This document shows positions 17,834 to 26,428 of a DNA stretch of 64,000 nucleotides, one piece after another. Position 1 is the stretch's first letter, and each line of letters opens with the position of its first letter. Under the pieces are notes generated by a model. It saw only the letters and a list, made by a program, of their open reading frames with translations, was not told the origin of the DNA and ran no database searches. The position numbers and the translations under genes are program-made. This DNA is from Catenulispora acidiphila DSM 44928 (GTDB taxonomy: Bacteria; Actinomycetota; Actinomycetes; Streptomycetales; Catenulisporaceae): assembly GCF_000024025.1 (NCBI RefSeq), contig NC_013131.1, positions 4,526,001 through 4,590,000 on the forward strand, in the 5' to 3' direction.

Positions 17834-17999
17834 GACCCGCTTACACGCTTCCTGACTACTCACGCCTTGATCCACGAGACGGAAGTATTCCTCCCGCTCA
17901 CGACTCAAGGGCTTGCGCCCCTGCGATGAGCGGTCCTGCCGGATTCGGAAGTCCATCGCATCCCCTGGCCTGGGATGTTGCGACAACCACTAGAACTCA
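17833..17999 (-). pseudogene. IS30-family transposase, N-terminal fragment with element end
   Basis: QGRKPLSREREEYFRLVDQG, VSSQEACKRVGVNDKT is the N-terminal helix-turn-helix of IS30 transposases; the chain stops at the junction with istB. Just upstream, GTGGTTGTCGCAACATCCC (about 17979-17997) resembles an IS30 terminal end. Insertion of an IS30 element followed by deletion would explain the loss of most of istA. Confidence 0.6.
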
Positions 18000-18333
18000 A
18001 GGTGCGGTCCACCGGGCCGATCCCGACGTACTCCGGCCGGATCTGCGCCAGCCGTTTGCGCAGCGGCGGCATAGAGTACGGCCAGCCGATCCGCTCGGCG
18101 ATCACCGGCCCCGGCATCCGAGGCCGCTCCGTCAACAGCGCTCGGATCTGCGGCTCGAACTGGTCGACCACCGACCCGCGAGCGGCTCGCTCGTACTTCG
18201 GCGGCCGGTCCGAGTTCAAGGCGGCCCGCACGGTGTTCCGCGCGACCCCGAGCCTGTGGGCTATCTCCTTGATGGGCACGCCCTCGGCACGGTGCAGCCG
18301 GCGTATCTCGGCCCAGTCCTCCACTTTCAACAC
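18000..18333 (-). pseudogene. istA: istA fragment of the outer element, N-terminal part
   Basis: MLKVEDWAEIRRLHRAEGVP, IKEIAHRLGVARNTVRAAL is the IS21 IstA helix-turn-helix; PGPVIAERIGWPYSMPPLRK follows. The frame leaves homology after EYVGIGPVDR at the IS30 junction, before the catalytic domain. Its start lies 66 bases inside the right end of the outer element, as in intact IS21 copies. Confidence 0.85.
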
Positions 18334-18399
18334 CTCCCTAGCGTCAGGGGGTCAACTTTCAAAGATCGCTAGGGGGTCAGTTTTCACGAAGTAGCGACA

Positions 18400-18405
18400 C
18401 AGGTG
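18400..18405. repeat. Target-site duplication, outer IS21-type element, right
   Basis: CAGGTG, equal to 11704-11709. Confidence 0.7.
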
Positions 18406-18619
18406 CAGCGTCGAAGTTGCGCTAAGTGAAGCGGTTGTTGCCAGGTACTGCTCGGTGGTGTGGTGGCTATAGCCGACTACGGCTATCGGGAGCCGGTCGA
18501 GGCGCCGAGGCCGGCCCGGCGGCTCGGGGCGGGCGCTGAAGATGCGGTCCTACAGCACGTTGTGCCGAGATCGGCAAGGTCGTCATGAAGCACGAGTGGG
18601 TGCCTCGTCGAGGGTCGGC

Positions 18620-19438
18620 TCAGGAGCTTGTTGCTGTCCGTGCTTCGAGCCATGCCCGGACCAACCCGGCGTATTCGACCAGCCATGGAGGGGCGCCTTC
18701 GACGTTCCGCCGCGACCAGGTCTGGTTCAAGAGGGAAGCAAACAGGTTGGTGTGCTCCGGGTCTGCGCTGCTCCACAGCGGGAACCGGGCCAGCCACGAT
18801 TCGGCAGCCTGTGGGCTGTGTCCTGCACGGATCAGCCACGGCATCATGAAGCCGAACTCCAGCCAGGAGGCGCCGCGCGATACGAACGCCCAATCCACGA
18901 TGCGGACCGCGCCGTCGACAGTGATCAGTACATTGTCTGGGCTCAGATCGCAGTGCACCAGGCCATCACTGGCGAACACTCCAGCACGGTCGTCCAGCGC
19001 CCGGTACCGATCTTCAACCCGCAGTTTCACCGACGGCGGGCAATCCCGCGTGGCGAGTTCTTCTACTGCGACGGAGATCGGCTCCAGGTCTGGGGAGCCG
19101 GGTGCGTAGTCGGCGTGGCGCCCGTGCACGAACTCGAAGCCGACGATCCGCCAGCCGGCCACATCGAACCGCCACAACAGTTCAGGGGCGTACGGCCGGA
19201 CCGCGTGCAGAACCTCGGCCTCGTTCAGCAGCGACCAGGCCTCGGCGCCTCCGCCGCGCTGGTTTGGGAGGAGGCGGGCGCCCTTGATGAACGCCCGCCC
19301 CCGGCTGGTGCGCAGTTCCCCGACCACGTCGGCGTGATTGCCGAGAACAGCGGGGATGAACTCCTTGACCGGCCCCGCCAGGTCGGCCAGCTCGGCTAGG
19401 ACCTGATCGGGTAGGTCGGTGAAGGTCGCGCGCACCAT
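18620..19438 (-). CDS. Aminoglycoside phosphotransferase-like (APH/choline kinase fold) protein
   Basis: 272 residues. The catalytic loop is LVHCDLSPDNVLI (His162, Asp164, Asn169: HxDxxxxN) and the metal-binding motif RIVDWAF follows; an N-terminal RAFIKGARLL strand would hold the ATP-binding Lys. The usual HGD is HCD here. The family phosphorylates small alcohols or drugs, and many members are not resistance enzymes; the substrate cannot be read. It is alone on its transcript, about 120 bases downstream of the GRDP-like gene. Confidence 0.8.
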   Translation of the reverse strand: MVRATFTDLPDQVLAELADLAGPVKEFIPAVLGNHADVVGELRTSRGRAFIKGARLLPNQRGGGAEAWSLLNEAEVLHAVRPYAPELLWRFDVAGWRIVGFEFVHGRHADYAPGSPDLEPISVAVEELATRDCPPSVKLRVEDRYRALDDRAGVFASDGLVHCDLSPDNVLITVDGAVRIVDWAFVSRGASWLEFGFMMPWLIRAGHSPQAAESWLARFPLWSSADPEHTNLFASLLNQTWSRRNVEGAPPWLVEYAGLVRAWLEARTATSS

Positions 19439-19559
19439 GGGCCTTCCTCTATTCGCTAACGGTCTTGGGGGCCATCATCGTTGAGCTGGCGGCGGTGGAG
19501 GGGGAGGTTCGCCTTTCGGGTCGCCAGGTGGTCTGTTCTTCATTGCCGGCGTTCTCCCC

Positions 19560-20024
19560 TCAGTCCGGGTTGCAGGGGACCGGCGGGTTGGGCGGGCAGC
19601 AGGATTCGCCGGTTTCCCACCACAGCATGTCCACTCGGTAGCCGGTGGCGTGCAGGATCGGGATGGTGCGCTCCATGGCCGCGCCGGAGCTGATGTCGTC
19701 CAGCCTGATCGGCACGTGGTGTAGCCGTCTGCCGTTGTTGTGGTCTTGCTCGAACTGCTCGTATTCCTGGGTGTGCATCAGCAGGTCGTGCCAGAACGGG
19801 TCCACCGACACGTCCGGCACGATGCGCACGCCGGGGTTGTCGCACACTGCCTTGAGGTACAGCAGTGCCTGGCGCACGCCGTCGGCCGCGTAGAAGCGGT
19901 GCACGTGGTGGTGTTCGGTGGCGTAGCGCACGAGTTTGGCGAATGTCTCGGCGCTCACCAGCTCGGCGGGGTCACGCCCGTCCCCAGCTCGCACAGCTGG
20001 AGGTCTTTCGAGGGCGACGGTCAC
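19560..20024 (-). CDS. Glycine-rich-domain-protein-like (DUF1399-like) protein with Cys/Pro tail
   Basis: 154 residues from GTG 20024 behind AAGGAAG. VDPFWHDLLMHTQEYEQF and HHVPI match the VDxxWHxHLLxTxxYxxFC ... HHP core of the GRDP/DUF1399 family. YATEHHHVHRFYAADGVRQA lies upstream. The chain ends ESCCPPNPPVPCNPD, a Cys/Pro-rich tail. The function of this family in bacteria is unknown to me. No signal peptide. Confidence 0.6.
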   Translation of the reverse strand: MTVALERPPAVRAGDGRDPAELVSAETFAKLVRYATEHHHVHRFYAADGVRQALLYLKAVCDNPGVRIVPDVSVDPFWHDLLMHTQEYEQFEQDHNNGRRLHHVPIRLDDISSGAAMERTIPILHATGYRVDMLWWETGESCCPPNPPVPCNPD

Positions 20025-20322
20025 GTGGACTTCCTTCCACTCGTTGATGTGAAGGGCCTTTCGCCTTGTCGTGGCGGAAAGCCTGCTGTCCCGGGCGTGC
20101 GGCCCGGCGGTACCCCGCCACCGAATCGTCAGGATCGATAGATCGATGGCGGGAGCCTTGGTGGGAAAGCGTGATCGAGCTGGTCCGACCGATGGAGCTG
20201 TATGCCGGTTGGTGGCTTTGGTTTGAAGGGCCGGCAGGTCCAGGCTGGTGGCGGTGCTCAGCGCCTGGCCGAGGCCCCACGAGATCCCGGAAGGGCCCGG
20301 TGGGGACTGTGACGCAGACACA

Positions 20323-21657
20323 TCACGGCGTCAGCAGCTCCAGTTCGCTGCGCAGGTCATCGGCGGCCGGGTCGACGATCCCGCGCAGGTCCAGCAGAGC
20401 CTGCTCACGCAGTTGCGTAGCCTCGTCCGCGGCTCCGGATGCGTTCTTGGCCCTGGCCAGGTGGTAGCGGGTGCGGGCGGTGGCGAACGGCTCGCCGGCC
20501 CGGAGGCGGAGCGAAAGCGCGGCAGCGTGGTGCTCGACGGCCTGGTCCAGCTCGCCGAGCCGGGAATGTGCCTTGCCAGCGCCATCGAGGGCGTCGGCGG
20601 CGTTGTAAGGGGCAGGACCGGCGAATTGCAACGCCAGTGCACGTTGGAAGGCGCACAGCGCATCGTGTTCGTGCGCCTGGGCCAGCAACAACTCCCCGTC
20701 GACCAGCGCGGTGGCGATACGCTGCGGTACGTTCTCGGGCCCGTTCACGATCGATGCCTTCAGCGCCGCCAGGTGTTGGCTGGCGTGGTCGATGTCACCG
20801 GCGCCGATGTAGGCGTTGACCAGTTCCAGATGCGCGTCGCGCAACCACTGCGGGTCGGCGTCGCAGCCCTGGAGCTTGTTCAGCCCGACGAGCCCGCCTT
20901 CGATGGCCTTGTCCCACTGGCCGCGCTGGGCGGCCACCCAGGACCGGTTGACGTACGCCAGTCCCGCGAGAGCAGCCTCAACCGCACCCTCACCGCAGCG
21001 AACGAGCACCTGGCCCAGGATGTCGTCGGCCTCGTCCAATTGGCGGGCGGCCGCGTGCGCTACGGCCAGGCGACTCAACGCCGCGTTCGAGCCGACGGCG
21101 TCGTCGAGCCGGGCGAACAGCCGCGCAGCTTCTCGGTAGTCCACCACTGCTTTCGCTGGTTGACCGGCCACCTTGTACCCGCCGCCGCGGTTCAGCAGTG
21201 CCTGCGCCTGAGCGTGCTCATCGCACCAGCGACGCGCGGAGGCCAGTGCCAGGTCCGCCAGTATCACCCGCCGATCGACATCGTGCACGAAGGCCATCAC
21301 CTGCTCCAGGCCCCGCACCACACGGCAGCTGTCCTCATCGACCTCATACAAGCGGGCTTGCAGCAGTACCTCGTAGATCCCATCGGCGTTGTCCCGGTAC
21401 CACGCCAGGGCATCGTCGAAGGTCTCGAACACCGGCGCGCCGTCGACGACTTCATCGCCGGGCAGCGGCGGCAGCAGGATCTGCGAGACCAGCCGGACAG
21501 CGTTGGCGACGCGTGCGTAGCGGCCGATCTGTGCCTTCAGCACCATCCGGGCCGCGTCGGTCATGACCGCCGTATGCGATCGATCTCCGGTGGAGGTCAG
21601 GTGCTCCAGGACTTCTGCGGCGGCATTGGCCTGCTCCGGTGTCAGCGTGGTCGACAT
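20323..21657 (-). CDS. Tetratricopeptide-repeat protein
   Basis: 444 residues. A helical N-terminal ~110 residues leads into several TPR-like helix pairs (AQALLNRGGGYKVAGQPAKA, YREAARLFARLDDAVGSNAA, AYIGAGDIDHASQHLAALKA, GKAHSRLGELDQAVEHHAAA, RYHLARAKNASGAADEA). Such repeats in actinobacteria often form the sensor half of XRE-type regulators, but no DNA-binding domain is present here, so it is best seen as a protein-interaction scaffold. It is followed by a 300-base gap before the GRDP-like gene. Confidence 0.8.
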   Translation of the reverse strand: MSTTLTPEQANAAAEVLEHLTSTGDRSHTAVMTDAARMVLKAQIGRYARVANAVRLVSQILLPPLPGDEVVDGAPVFETFDDALAWYRDNADGIYEVLLQARLYEVDEDSCRVVRGLEQVMAFVHDVDRRVILADLALASARRWCDEHAQAQALLNRGGGYKVAGQPAKAVVDYREAARLFARLDDAVGSNAALSRLAVAHAAARQLDEADDILGQVLVRCGEGAVEAALAGLAYVNRSWVAAQRGQWDKAIEGGLVGLNKLQGCDADPQWLRDAHLELVNAYIGAGDIDHASQHLAALKASIVNGPENVPQRIATALVDGELLLAQAHEHDALCAFQRALALQFAGPAPYNAADALDGAGKAHSRLGELDQAVEHHAAALSLRLRAGEPFATARTRYHLARAKNASGAADEATQLREQALLDLRGIVDPAADDLRSELELLTP

Positions 21658-22044
21658 CTGCTCGGTCCCCTCGATGTGGTGGTGTCGGATGTGGTCGCCG
21701 GCTCGATGTCCGGCATGGCCTACCTAGCGCAGGTCGTCATGCCACCCGCGGGTTGTGCGTGCGATAGGCGTTGTTGCCCTCCCGCCCTTTCACCGGCAGA
21801 CAGGCCGGTTGCGGGCGGGGCTGGTGCGCCGCCGGGCCGGGCGCGCTCACACCGGCCCGGCGGAGTTCAGAGTCGTGGCGGGATCAACAGGCCTTCTCGA
21901 TCCCGCCGCCTGATCCGACCGGTTGCGGCGTCGGGTTGCAGAAGGAGCCCGCTGTTTGTCCCGGTGCACGGATGGACCAGTGATCGTGTCTGATCAGATG
22001 GAAGGCCACGATCGAAAACGTGACTACAAGCATCACCGTGATCC
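21658..22044. other. Intergenic stretch with two hairpins
   Basis: Between the CPBP gene and the TPR gene. GGCGGGATC/GATCCCGCC (21877-21907) and CGCCGGGCCGG/CCGGCCCGGCG (21830-21862) are perfect stems; either could terminate the upstream transcript. No coding frame was recognised. Confidence 0.5.
21830..21862 (-). terminator. Stem-loop downstream of the CPBP gene
   Basis: 11-bp perfect GC stem, 11-base loop; a second 9-bp stem at 21877-21907 precedes it in the direction of transcription. No U tract. Confidence 0.45.
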
Positions 22045-23127
22045 TCACGACGGGCCTCCGGTGCGGGCTGCTTCCATCGCCGGTTGGTGCTGGGGCCTGT
22101 CGCCGCGGTTCTGTTCAGTGGCGCGGCGTCGCGGCAGGAAGCTGGGTGGGTACAGCAGCATCAATGCGCCGGCGCTGATGAAGACGTAGAGCACAGTCCG
22201 GTTGCCGGTGATGGTGGCGCAGTCGAAACAGGCGTGGGCGAGGATCAGCGGCGCCACTCGGCCCGTGCGCTCGAACAGGCGGATGTTGACCAGGGCGAAT
22301 ATTGCCGCCCCCAAGCCCGGCAAGCCCATGTACAGGTGGATGCCGACCCGAGCGAGGACGGCGACAGCGTAGATCTCGTACCTCGGCCGGCCGGCGCGGT
22401 GGAGCAGCGCATACAGCCAGGCGGTGCAGATGCCTTCCTCGACGACGGCGTTCACGCACGCCACAGCGATCCAGAACCAAAAGGATTCGACCATCCCGCT
22501 GCCAGGGCCAACAGGGCCGACCAGCGCTGGCGGCTTGAGCCCGTACAGGATCAGATTGACCGCGGCCAAGCTGCCGAGCAGGCCCAGCAGCGAGGTGCGC
22601 GCTAACGCGTAAAACTCGGTGATGCTGCGGTGCTTGCGGCCTCCGATGCCCAACTCGGCCGGTTCCGGAGCGGCCAGGACCACCGCCAACGCTCCAGCCA
22701 GTGCGGCGCTGCCGACCAACTCCACGATCCGCGGGGTCAGGTCGTCGCTTTCCAGCAGTTGCACATGGCGCAGCGCCCATTCCACCGGAATCAGTGCCGC
22801 AGCGATGATTCCCAAGGCCGTGACACGGCGCCCGGGACTGTTGAACACGACTATCTGCTTGCCGCGTTCCGATGTGATCAGCGCGGCGCAGATCATCAGC
22901 GCTGCCAAGCCGGCGAGCACGGCAGGTACGACATCGGCACCGTTCTGATGGCGCAGAATCGCCGCCATCCACGCCTCAGGTAGGGCGTGATAGGTGTACA
23001 GCAGCAGCGCGGTCCAGGTGAACGCTGCGGCACCGAATACCGCTGCATACACCGCGAGGATGGCGGGGTAGGCGTATGTGGCGCGTATCGGCGGTGGCGC
23101 TGCGGGAGTTGGAACGGACATCAACAT
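22045..23127 (-). CDS. CPBP-family intramembrane protease
   Basis: 360 residues with about eight hydrophobic segments. The CPBP/Abi motifs are present: VVEEGICTAWLYALL (EE...R/W type, motif 1), the following YEIYAVAVLARVGIHLYMG helix with a His, and ILAHACFDC (motif 3 H..xD). Known relatives are prenyl-protein proteases or bacteriocin-immunity proteins. It starts at ATG 23127 or six bases later; neither has a strong ribosome site. It follows the GNAT gene by 160 bases on the same strand. Confidence 0.8.
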   Translation of the reverse strand: MLMSVPTPAAPPPIRATYAYPAILAVYAAVFGAAAFTWTALLLYTYHALPEAWMAAILRHQNGADVVPAVLAGLAALMICAALITSERGKQIVVFNSPGRRVTALGIIAAALIPVEWALRHVQLLESDDLTPRIVELVGSAALAGALAVVLAAPEPAELGIGGRKHRSITEFYALARTSLLGLLGSLAAVNLILYGLKPPALVGPVGPGSGMVESFWFWIAVACVNAVVEEGICTAWLYALLHRAGRPRYEIYAVAVLARVGIHLYMGLPGLGAAIFALVNIRLFERTGRVAPLILAHACFDCATITGNRTVLYVFISAGALMLLYPPSFLPRRRATEQNRGDRPQHQPAMEAARTGGPS

Positions 23128-23287
23128 CTTTCTTAGGTCGTAGGGACAACGGCAACTGGTGATCGGAGGAGGAAGCTCCAGCCGATCGCCGCCACCGGCG
23201 GTCGTCCGGTTTTTGGCATGCCTGCATCGACTTCTGTCGCTCGGTCGGTCTTAGGTGTCGCGGCCGGACGTGGGCCGATCGTGTGTG

Positions 23288-23896
23288 TCAGGTGCCGTTG
23301 GTGCGGCGCAGCATCGGGTACATGTGTGCCCCGGAGGGCAGGATGATCGGGTCGTCGAGGTCGGTGTAGCCGTGGCGCAGGTAGAGCTCTCTGGTGGTGG
23401 CGTCGCTGGCTTCCAGGTAGGCGGCGCGGGGTGGGTCTTCGGCGTCTAGGTGGTCGTGGTGCGCGGCTAGTAGTGCGGTGCCGATGCCTTGGTGTTGGTG
23501 GTGGGGGTCGACGGCGAGGATGGCTAGGTGGTCGTGGGCGGTGTCGTGGGGGTGGTGCTCGGCCAGCAGTGCGTCGAAGATTCGGAATCGGTCGACCCAG
23601 ATGCCGGTGGCTGCCGGCAGGCCGGCGTCGTAGCCGGACGAGTCTGGTTCCTCGTTGGGGGTCGAGGGAAGCCACAGGGCGACTGCGGTGAGTTCGAGGG
23701 TGGTGTAGACGCGTCCGCGGGCCATCGCCTCGTCGACGAACAGGCGGAAGTAGCCGGGGAACAGGCGGGTACGCCCCTCGCTGTCAGGGATCAGCCACAC
23801 CGAGGGTGCCAGGTCGTGGAAGGCCCGTGCGATCACGCGGCTCAGTGCGGTGGCGTCCTGCGGCTGCGCGGGGACGATCTGGTGCCGTGGGCTCAT
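23288..23896 (-). CDS. GNAT-family N-acetyltransferase
   Basis: 202 residues from ATG 23896, which overlaps the permease stop as ATGA and follows GAGGAGC, so translation is coupled. The acetyl-CoA loop is LAILAVDPHHQHQGIGTALL (Q-x-x-G-x-G/A) and the C-terminal strand AYLEASDATTRELYLRHGY is typical. Substrate unknown; close coupling to an amino-acid-type permease suggests a small amine. Confidence 0.85.
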   Translation of the reverse strand: MSPRHQIVPAQPQDATALSRVIARAFHDLAPSVWLIPDSEGRTRLFPGYFRLFVDEAMARGRVYTTLELTAVALWLPSTPNEEPDSSGYDAGLPAATGIWVDRFRIFDALLAEHHPHDTAHDHLAILAVDPHHQHQGIGTALLAAHHDHLDAEDPPRAAYLEASDATTRELYLRHGYTDLDDPIILPSGAHMYPMLRRTNGT

Positions 23897-25416
23897 TGCG
23901 TGCTCCTCGTAGTCTTCGCAGACGGCGTCGTCGAGGTCCCGGCGGTGGTGGTGATGCTGTGGGCCATTGCGGCGCTGCCCAAGCCGATGGCTGCGTAGGC
24001 GTCGGGCTGGCGGTGTTTGAGCACCAGCGCCCAGCCGGCGCCGACGACGGCGGCGATGCCGAACAGCCCGGGCAGGATTTTGGTGGGCAGCGAGCCGGGT
24101 GCGACGTTGAGCAGCACATCGAAGTGTTCGATGCACAACCACGCCATCACCGCCAGTAGCACCGTCGCGGCTGTCGGCGCTACCAGGCGCCGCCACACCG
24201 GCTCGCCAGCGGGCAACGTCCAGAAGTAGCGGACGACCGCGGCCGAGGTCGCCGTCAACAGCAGCAGAATCCCGACACCGCCGGTCGTTCCGCCCCAGAA
24301 GAACAGTTGCCCGACCGGATCCCAGTGCAGGCCCAGCGCCATCAAGATCGCCGCCGCACCCAGCAGGCTCTGCACGATGGAGGCCGCCCGGGGCGCCCCG
24401 GTGGAACCGGTGGTGCCCATCACCGCCGGCAGCACCCGCTCCCGGCCCAAAGCCCACATGTATCGGCCGACCGCGCTGTGGAACGCCAACGCCGCCGCGA
24501 GCAGGCTGGTCAGGAACAAGCTGCGGCCGATGCTGGCCACGGTTCCCGGGGCCATCGCGAACAGCATCCCGGTGCCGTCTGGGCCCTGAGCTGTCGGCAC
24601 CACCTGGTCGCCGTAGTGCACGACCAAAGCCCAGGACGCGGCAGCGTAAACAGCGGCGATCACGGCCAGGGAGATGTAGGTGGCCGTCGGGATCGTGCGC
24701 TGTGGGTCGCGTGCCTCCTCGCTGAACACCGGTCCCTGCTCCACCCCGACGAAGCCCAGCACGGCCACAGCCAGCACCGCACCCAAGCTAGAGGCATGCA
24801 GGCTCCTCGGGGACAGCGCCGCGAAACTGACACCGCCCGCCGCCGGGTGTGTCAGACCCCGTATCGTCACCGTGGCGATGACCACCAGCTCCAGGACCGA
24901 CAGCACGCCCAACACCCGGCCGCTCAAGTCCACCCGCGCCAGCCCCAACACAGTCACCACCGCCCACGCGCCGAACGCCCACACGCCCCACGGCAGGTGA
25001 ACGTCGAAGTTGTCGGCGGCGAAGGAGGCCAGTTGCGGCCCGATCATCCCGTACAGCCCGACCTGCAACAGGTTGTAGGCGACCACCGCCACCAACGCCC
25101 CGGCCACCCCGGCAGGCTTGCCCAGGCCTTGGGAGATGAATGAGTAGGCCGCCCCGGCGTTCGGGATCCTGCGCGCCATCGCCAGGTATCCGATGACGAA
25201 CACAGCCAGCACCGCCGCGACCACCAGGAACGCGGCCGGCACACTGGTCAGGCCGGTCGCGGCGAACGCCGAGGGCACCACCCCCTCGGTCACGGTCAAC
25301 GGCGCGACCCCAGCGAGGATGAAGAACCCCACAGCGGGCGCACCCAGCCGTTCTTTGGCCAGCGCCGCCGACATCTTGCTCGGGGCCGGAGCCGAAGCCG
25401 GTGATGGTATCGACAC
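23893..25416 (-). CDS. APC-superfamily amino acid/amine permease
   Basis: 507 residues from GTG 25416 behind AAGAGGGAG. About twelve to fourteen membrane segments. The first helix holds GFFILAGVAPLTVTEGVVPS, the second segment GYLAMARRIPNAGAAYSFIS (the APC NAGAxYxF motif), and FVGVEQGPVFSEEARDPQRT IPTATYISL the conserved E-E loop (written as two pieces). It imports or exchanges an amino acid or amine across the membrane. It follows the GOLPH3-like gene by 53 bases and is coupled to the GNAT gene. Confidence 0.88.
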   Translation of the reverse strand: MSIPSPASAPAPSKMSAALAKERLGAPAVGFFILAGVAPLTVTEGVVPSAFAATGLTSVPAAFLVVAAVLAVFVIGYLAMARRIPNAGAAYSFISQGLGKPAGVAGALVAVVAYNLLQVGLYGMIGPQLASFAADNFDVHLPWGVWAFGAWAVVTVLGLARVDLSGRVLGVLSVLELVVIATVTIRGLTHPAAGGVSFAALSPRSLHASSLGAVLAVAVLGFVGVEQGPVFSEEARDPQRTIPTATYISLAVIAAVYAAASWALVVHYGDQVVPTAQGPDGTGMLFAMAPGTVASIGRSLFLTSLLAAALAFHSAVGRYMWALGRERVLPAVMGTTGSTGAPRAASIVQSLLGAAAILMALGLHWDPVGQLFFWGGTTGGVGILLLLTATSAAVVRYFWTLPAGEPVWRRLVAPTAATVLLAVMAWLCIEHFDVLLNVAPGSLPTKILPGLFGIAAVVGAGWALVLKHRQPDAYAAIGLGSAAMAHSITTTAGTSTTPSAKTTRSTQ

Positions 25417-25469
25417 AGAACACTCCCTCTTGGAAATCAACAGGCTTAGTAGGGTGATGGGCTAGGCGG

Positions 25470-26138
25470 TCAGCCTTTGCGCTGGCTCGCCACAGCGCTG
25501 CCGACCGCGGCCGCGGTGTGGGCCACCAGCTCCACGAGCACCGGATTGAAGACCGCCAACGGCGAAAGCGTCTGCTCCAGCAGCCCCGGATCGGTCAGCA
25601 GGTGGCGGATCTCCCACAAGTTCGGGTTGTCCAGACCGGTAGCGCGGGTCAGACCGAACAGCACCAGATCGGGCGCCGTCGCCGCACCGTTGTAGATCTT
25701 GCGTGTCACATCAACCGCCGGCCAGCTGGCCGCCTGCGCATCGACCGGCAGCCACCGGCCGGGCCTGCCCGGCACCTTGAACCGAGGCTCGTGAAACTGG
25801 GCGACGCCCGAAGCCCGCAACCGTCGCCCCACCAATTCGGTCGACTCCAAGCTCAGATAGTCCAGCCAGTCACGCACAGGACGGGGCGCCTCCGCCTCCA
25901 CCTCACTGCACAACCCAGCGAGCAATAGAGACCGCGGACGACGGTTGGCGGTCAGCACCAGGGTGCCTTTTTCGATATCTACCCCTCTGGTGAGGATCAG
26001 CTCGCACAGCAGCGCACCCGCCAACCCGACCGCGAGAATCCGCTCCGACAAACGGGGCCGGCCAGACGGGTCATCATTGGCCATCAGGAAGAAGTCGTTG
26101 GCCACGAACCCGGTCTTGACCTGCTGCAACTCGACCAT
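25470..26138 (-). CDS. GOLPH3/VPS74-family (GPP34) protein
   Basis: 222 residues from ATG 26138, overlapping the upstream stop as TGATG. The N-terminal ANDFFLMANDDPSGRP, LSERILAVGLAGALLCELIL and the C-terminal hydrophobic helices (LLTDPGLLEQTLSPLAVF, VELVAHTAAAV) fit bacterial GPP34 proteins, which in eukaryotes bind phosphoinositides. In actinobacteria their role is undefined. It sits within a run of overlapping genes. Confidence 0.7.
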   Translation of the reverse strand: MVELQQVKTGFVANDFFLMANDDPSGRPRLSERILAVGLAGALLCELILTRGVDIEKGTLVLTANRRPRSLLLAGLCSEVEAEAPRPVRDWLDYLSLESTELVGRRLRASGVAQFHEPRFKVPGRPGRWLPVDAQAASWPAVDVTRKIYNGAATAPDLVLFGLTRATGLDNPNLWEIRHLLTDPGLLEQTLSPLAVFNPVLVELVAHTAAAVGSAVASQRKG

Positions 26139-26428
26139 CAGACCGTCACCACCGTGTGCACGGAGCGATCTTCGTCGGGCTCGGGGATGATCTCGATCCG
26201 AGTGCGCCGCGAGTCCGGCCACTCCCAGAAGAACCCGGTCCGCAGATCGCCATCCATCACCACATCAGGACTGCGACACCAGCGCCGGAAAGTCGACTCC
26301 GCGGCCGCGCCGCAGATATTTCGCACGAACACTCCGCTGATCAGGATCACGTAGCGCTCAGACGTAGCCGCCGAGTCGAGCAGAGGCTCCGGAGCGACCC
26401 GATGAGCCAGCGCACAGGAGGTCATCAT
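26138..26428 (-). CDS. Hypothetical protein (96 aa)
   Basis: Overlaps the gene upstream (ATGA at 26425-26428) and the GOLPH3-like gene downstream. SERYVILISGVFVRNICGAA, then WPDSRRTRIEIIPEPDEDRS; small alpha/beta protein with no known family. Tight overlaps on both sides show it is translated as part of the operon. Confidence 0.7.
   Translation of the reverse strand: MMTSCALAHRVAPEPLLDSAATSERYVILISGVFVRNICGAAAESTFRRWCRSPDVVMDGDLRTGFFWEWPDSRRTRIEIIPEPDEDRSVHTVVTV

Larger units (their letters stand above)
11710..18399 (-). mobile_element. Outer IS21-type element, rearranged and containing a second IS21-type element
   Basis: Ends are imperfect inverted repeats: TGTCAACGCTTCGCCAAAAA at 11710 and, reversed from 18399, TGTCGCTACTTCGTGAAAAC, each running into TGACCCCC; a second TGACCCC-type subrepeat follows at both ends, the multiple-terminal-repeat pattern of IS21. 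CAGGTG duplications flank it. Its istA starts at 18333 and reads leftwards but is cut after ~108 codons; an IS30 piece, a truncated istB and a foreign gene fragment follow, then the inner element (11913-17193). It can no longer transpose by itself. Confidence 0.75.
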
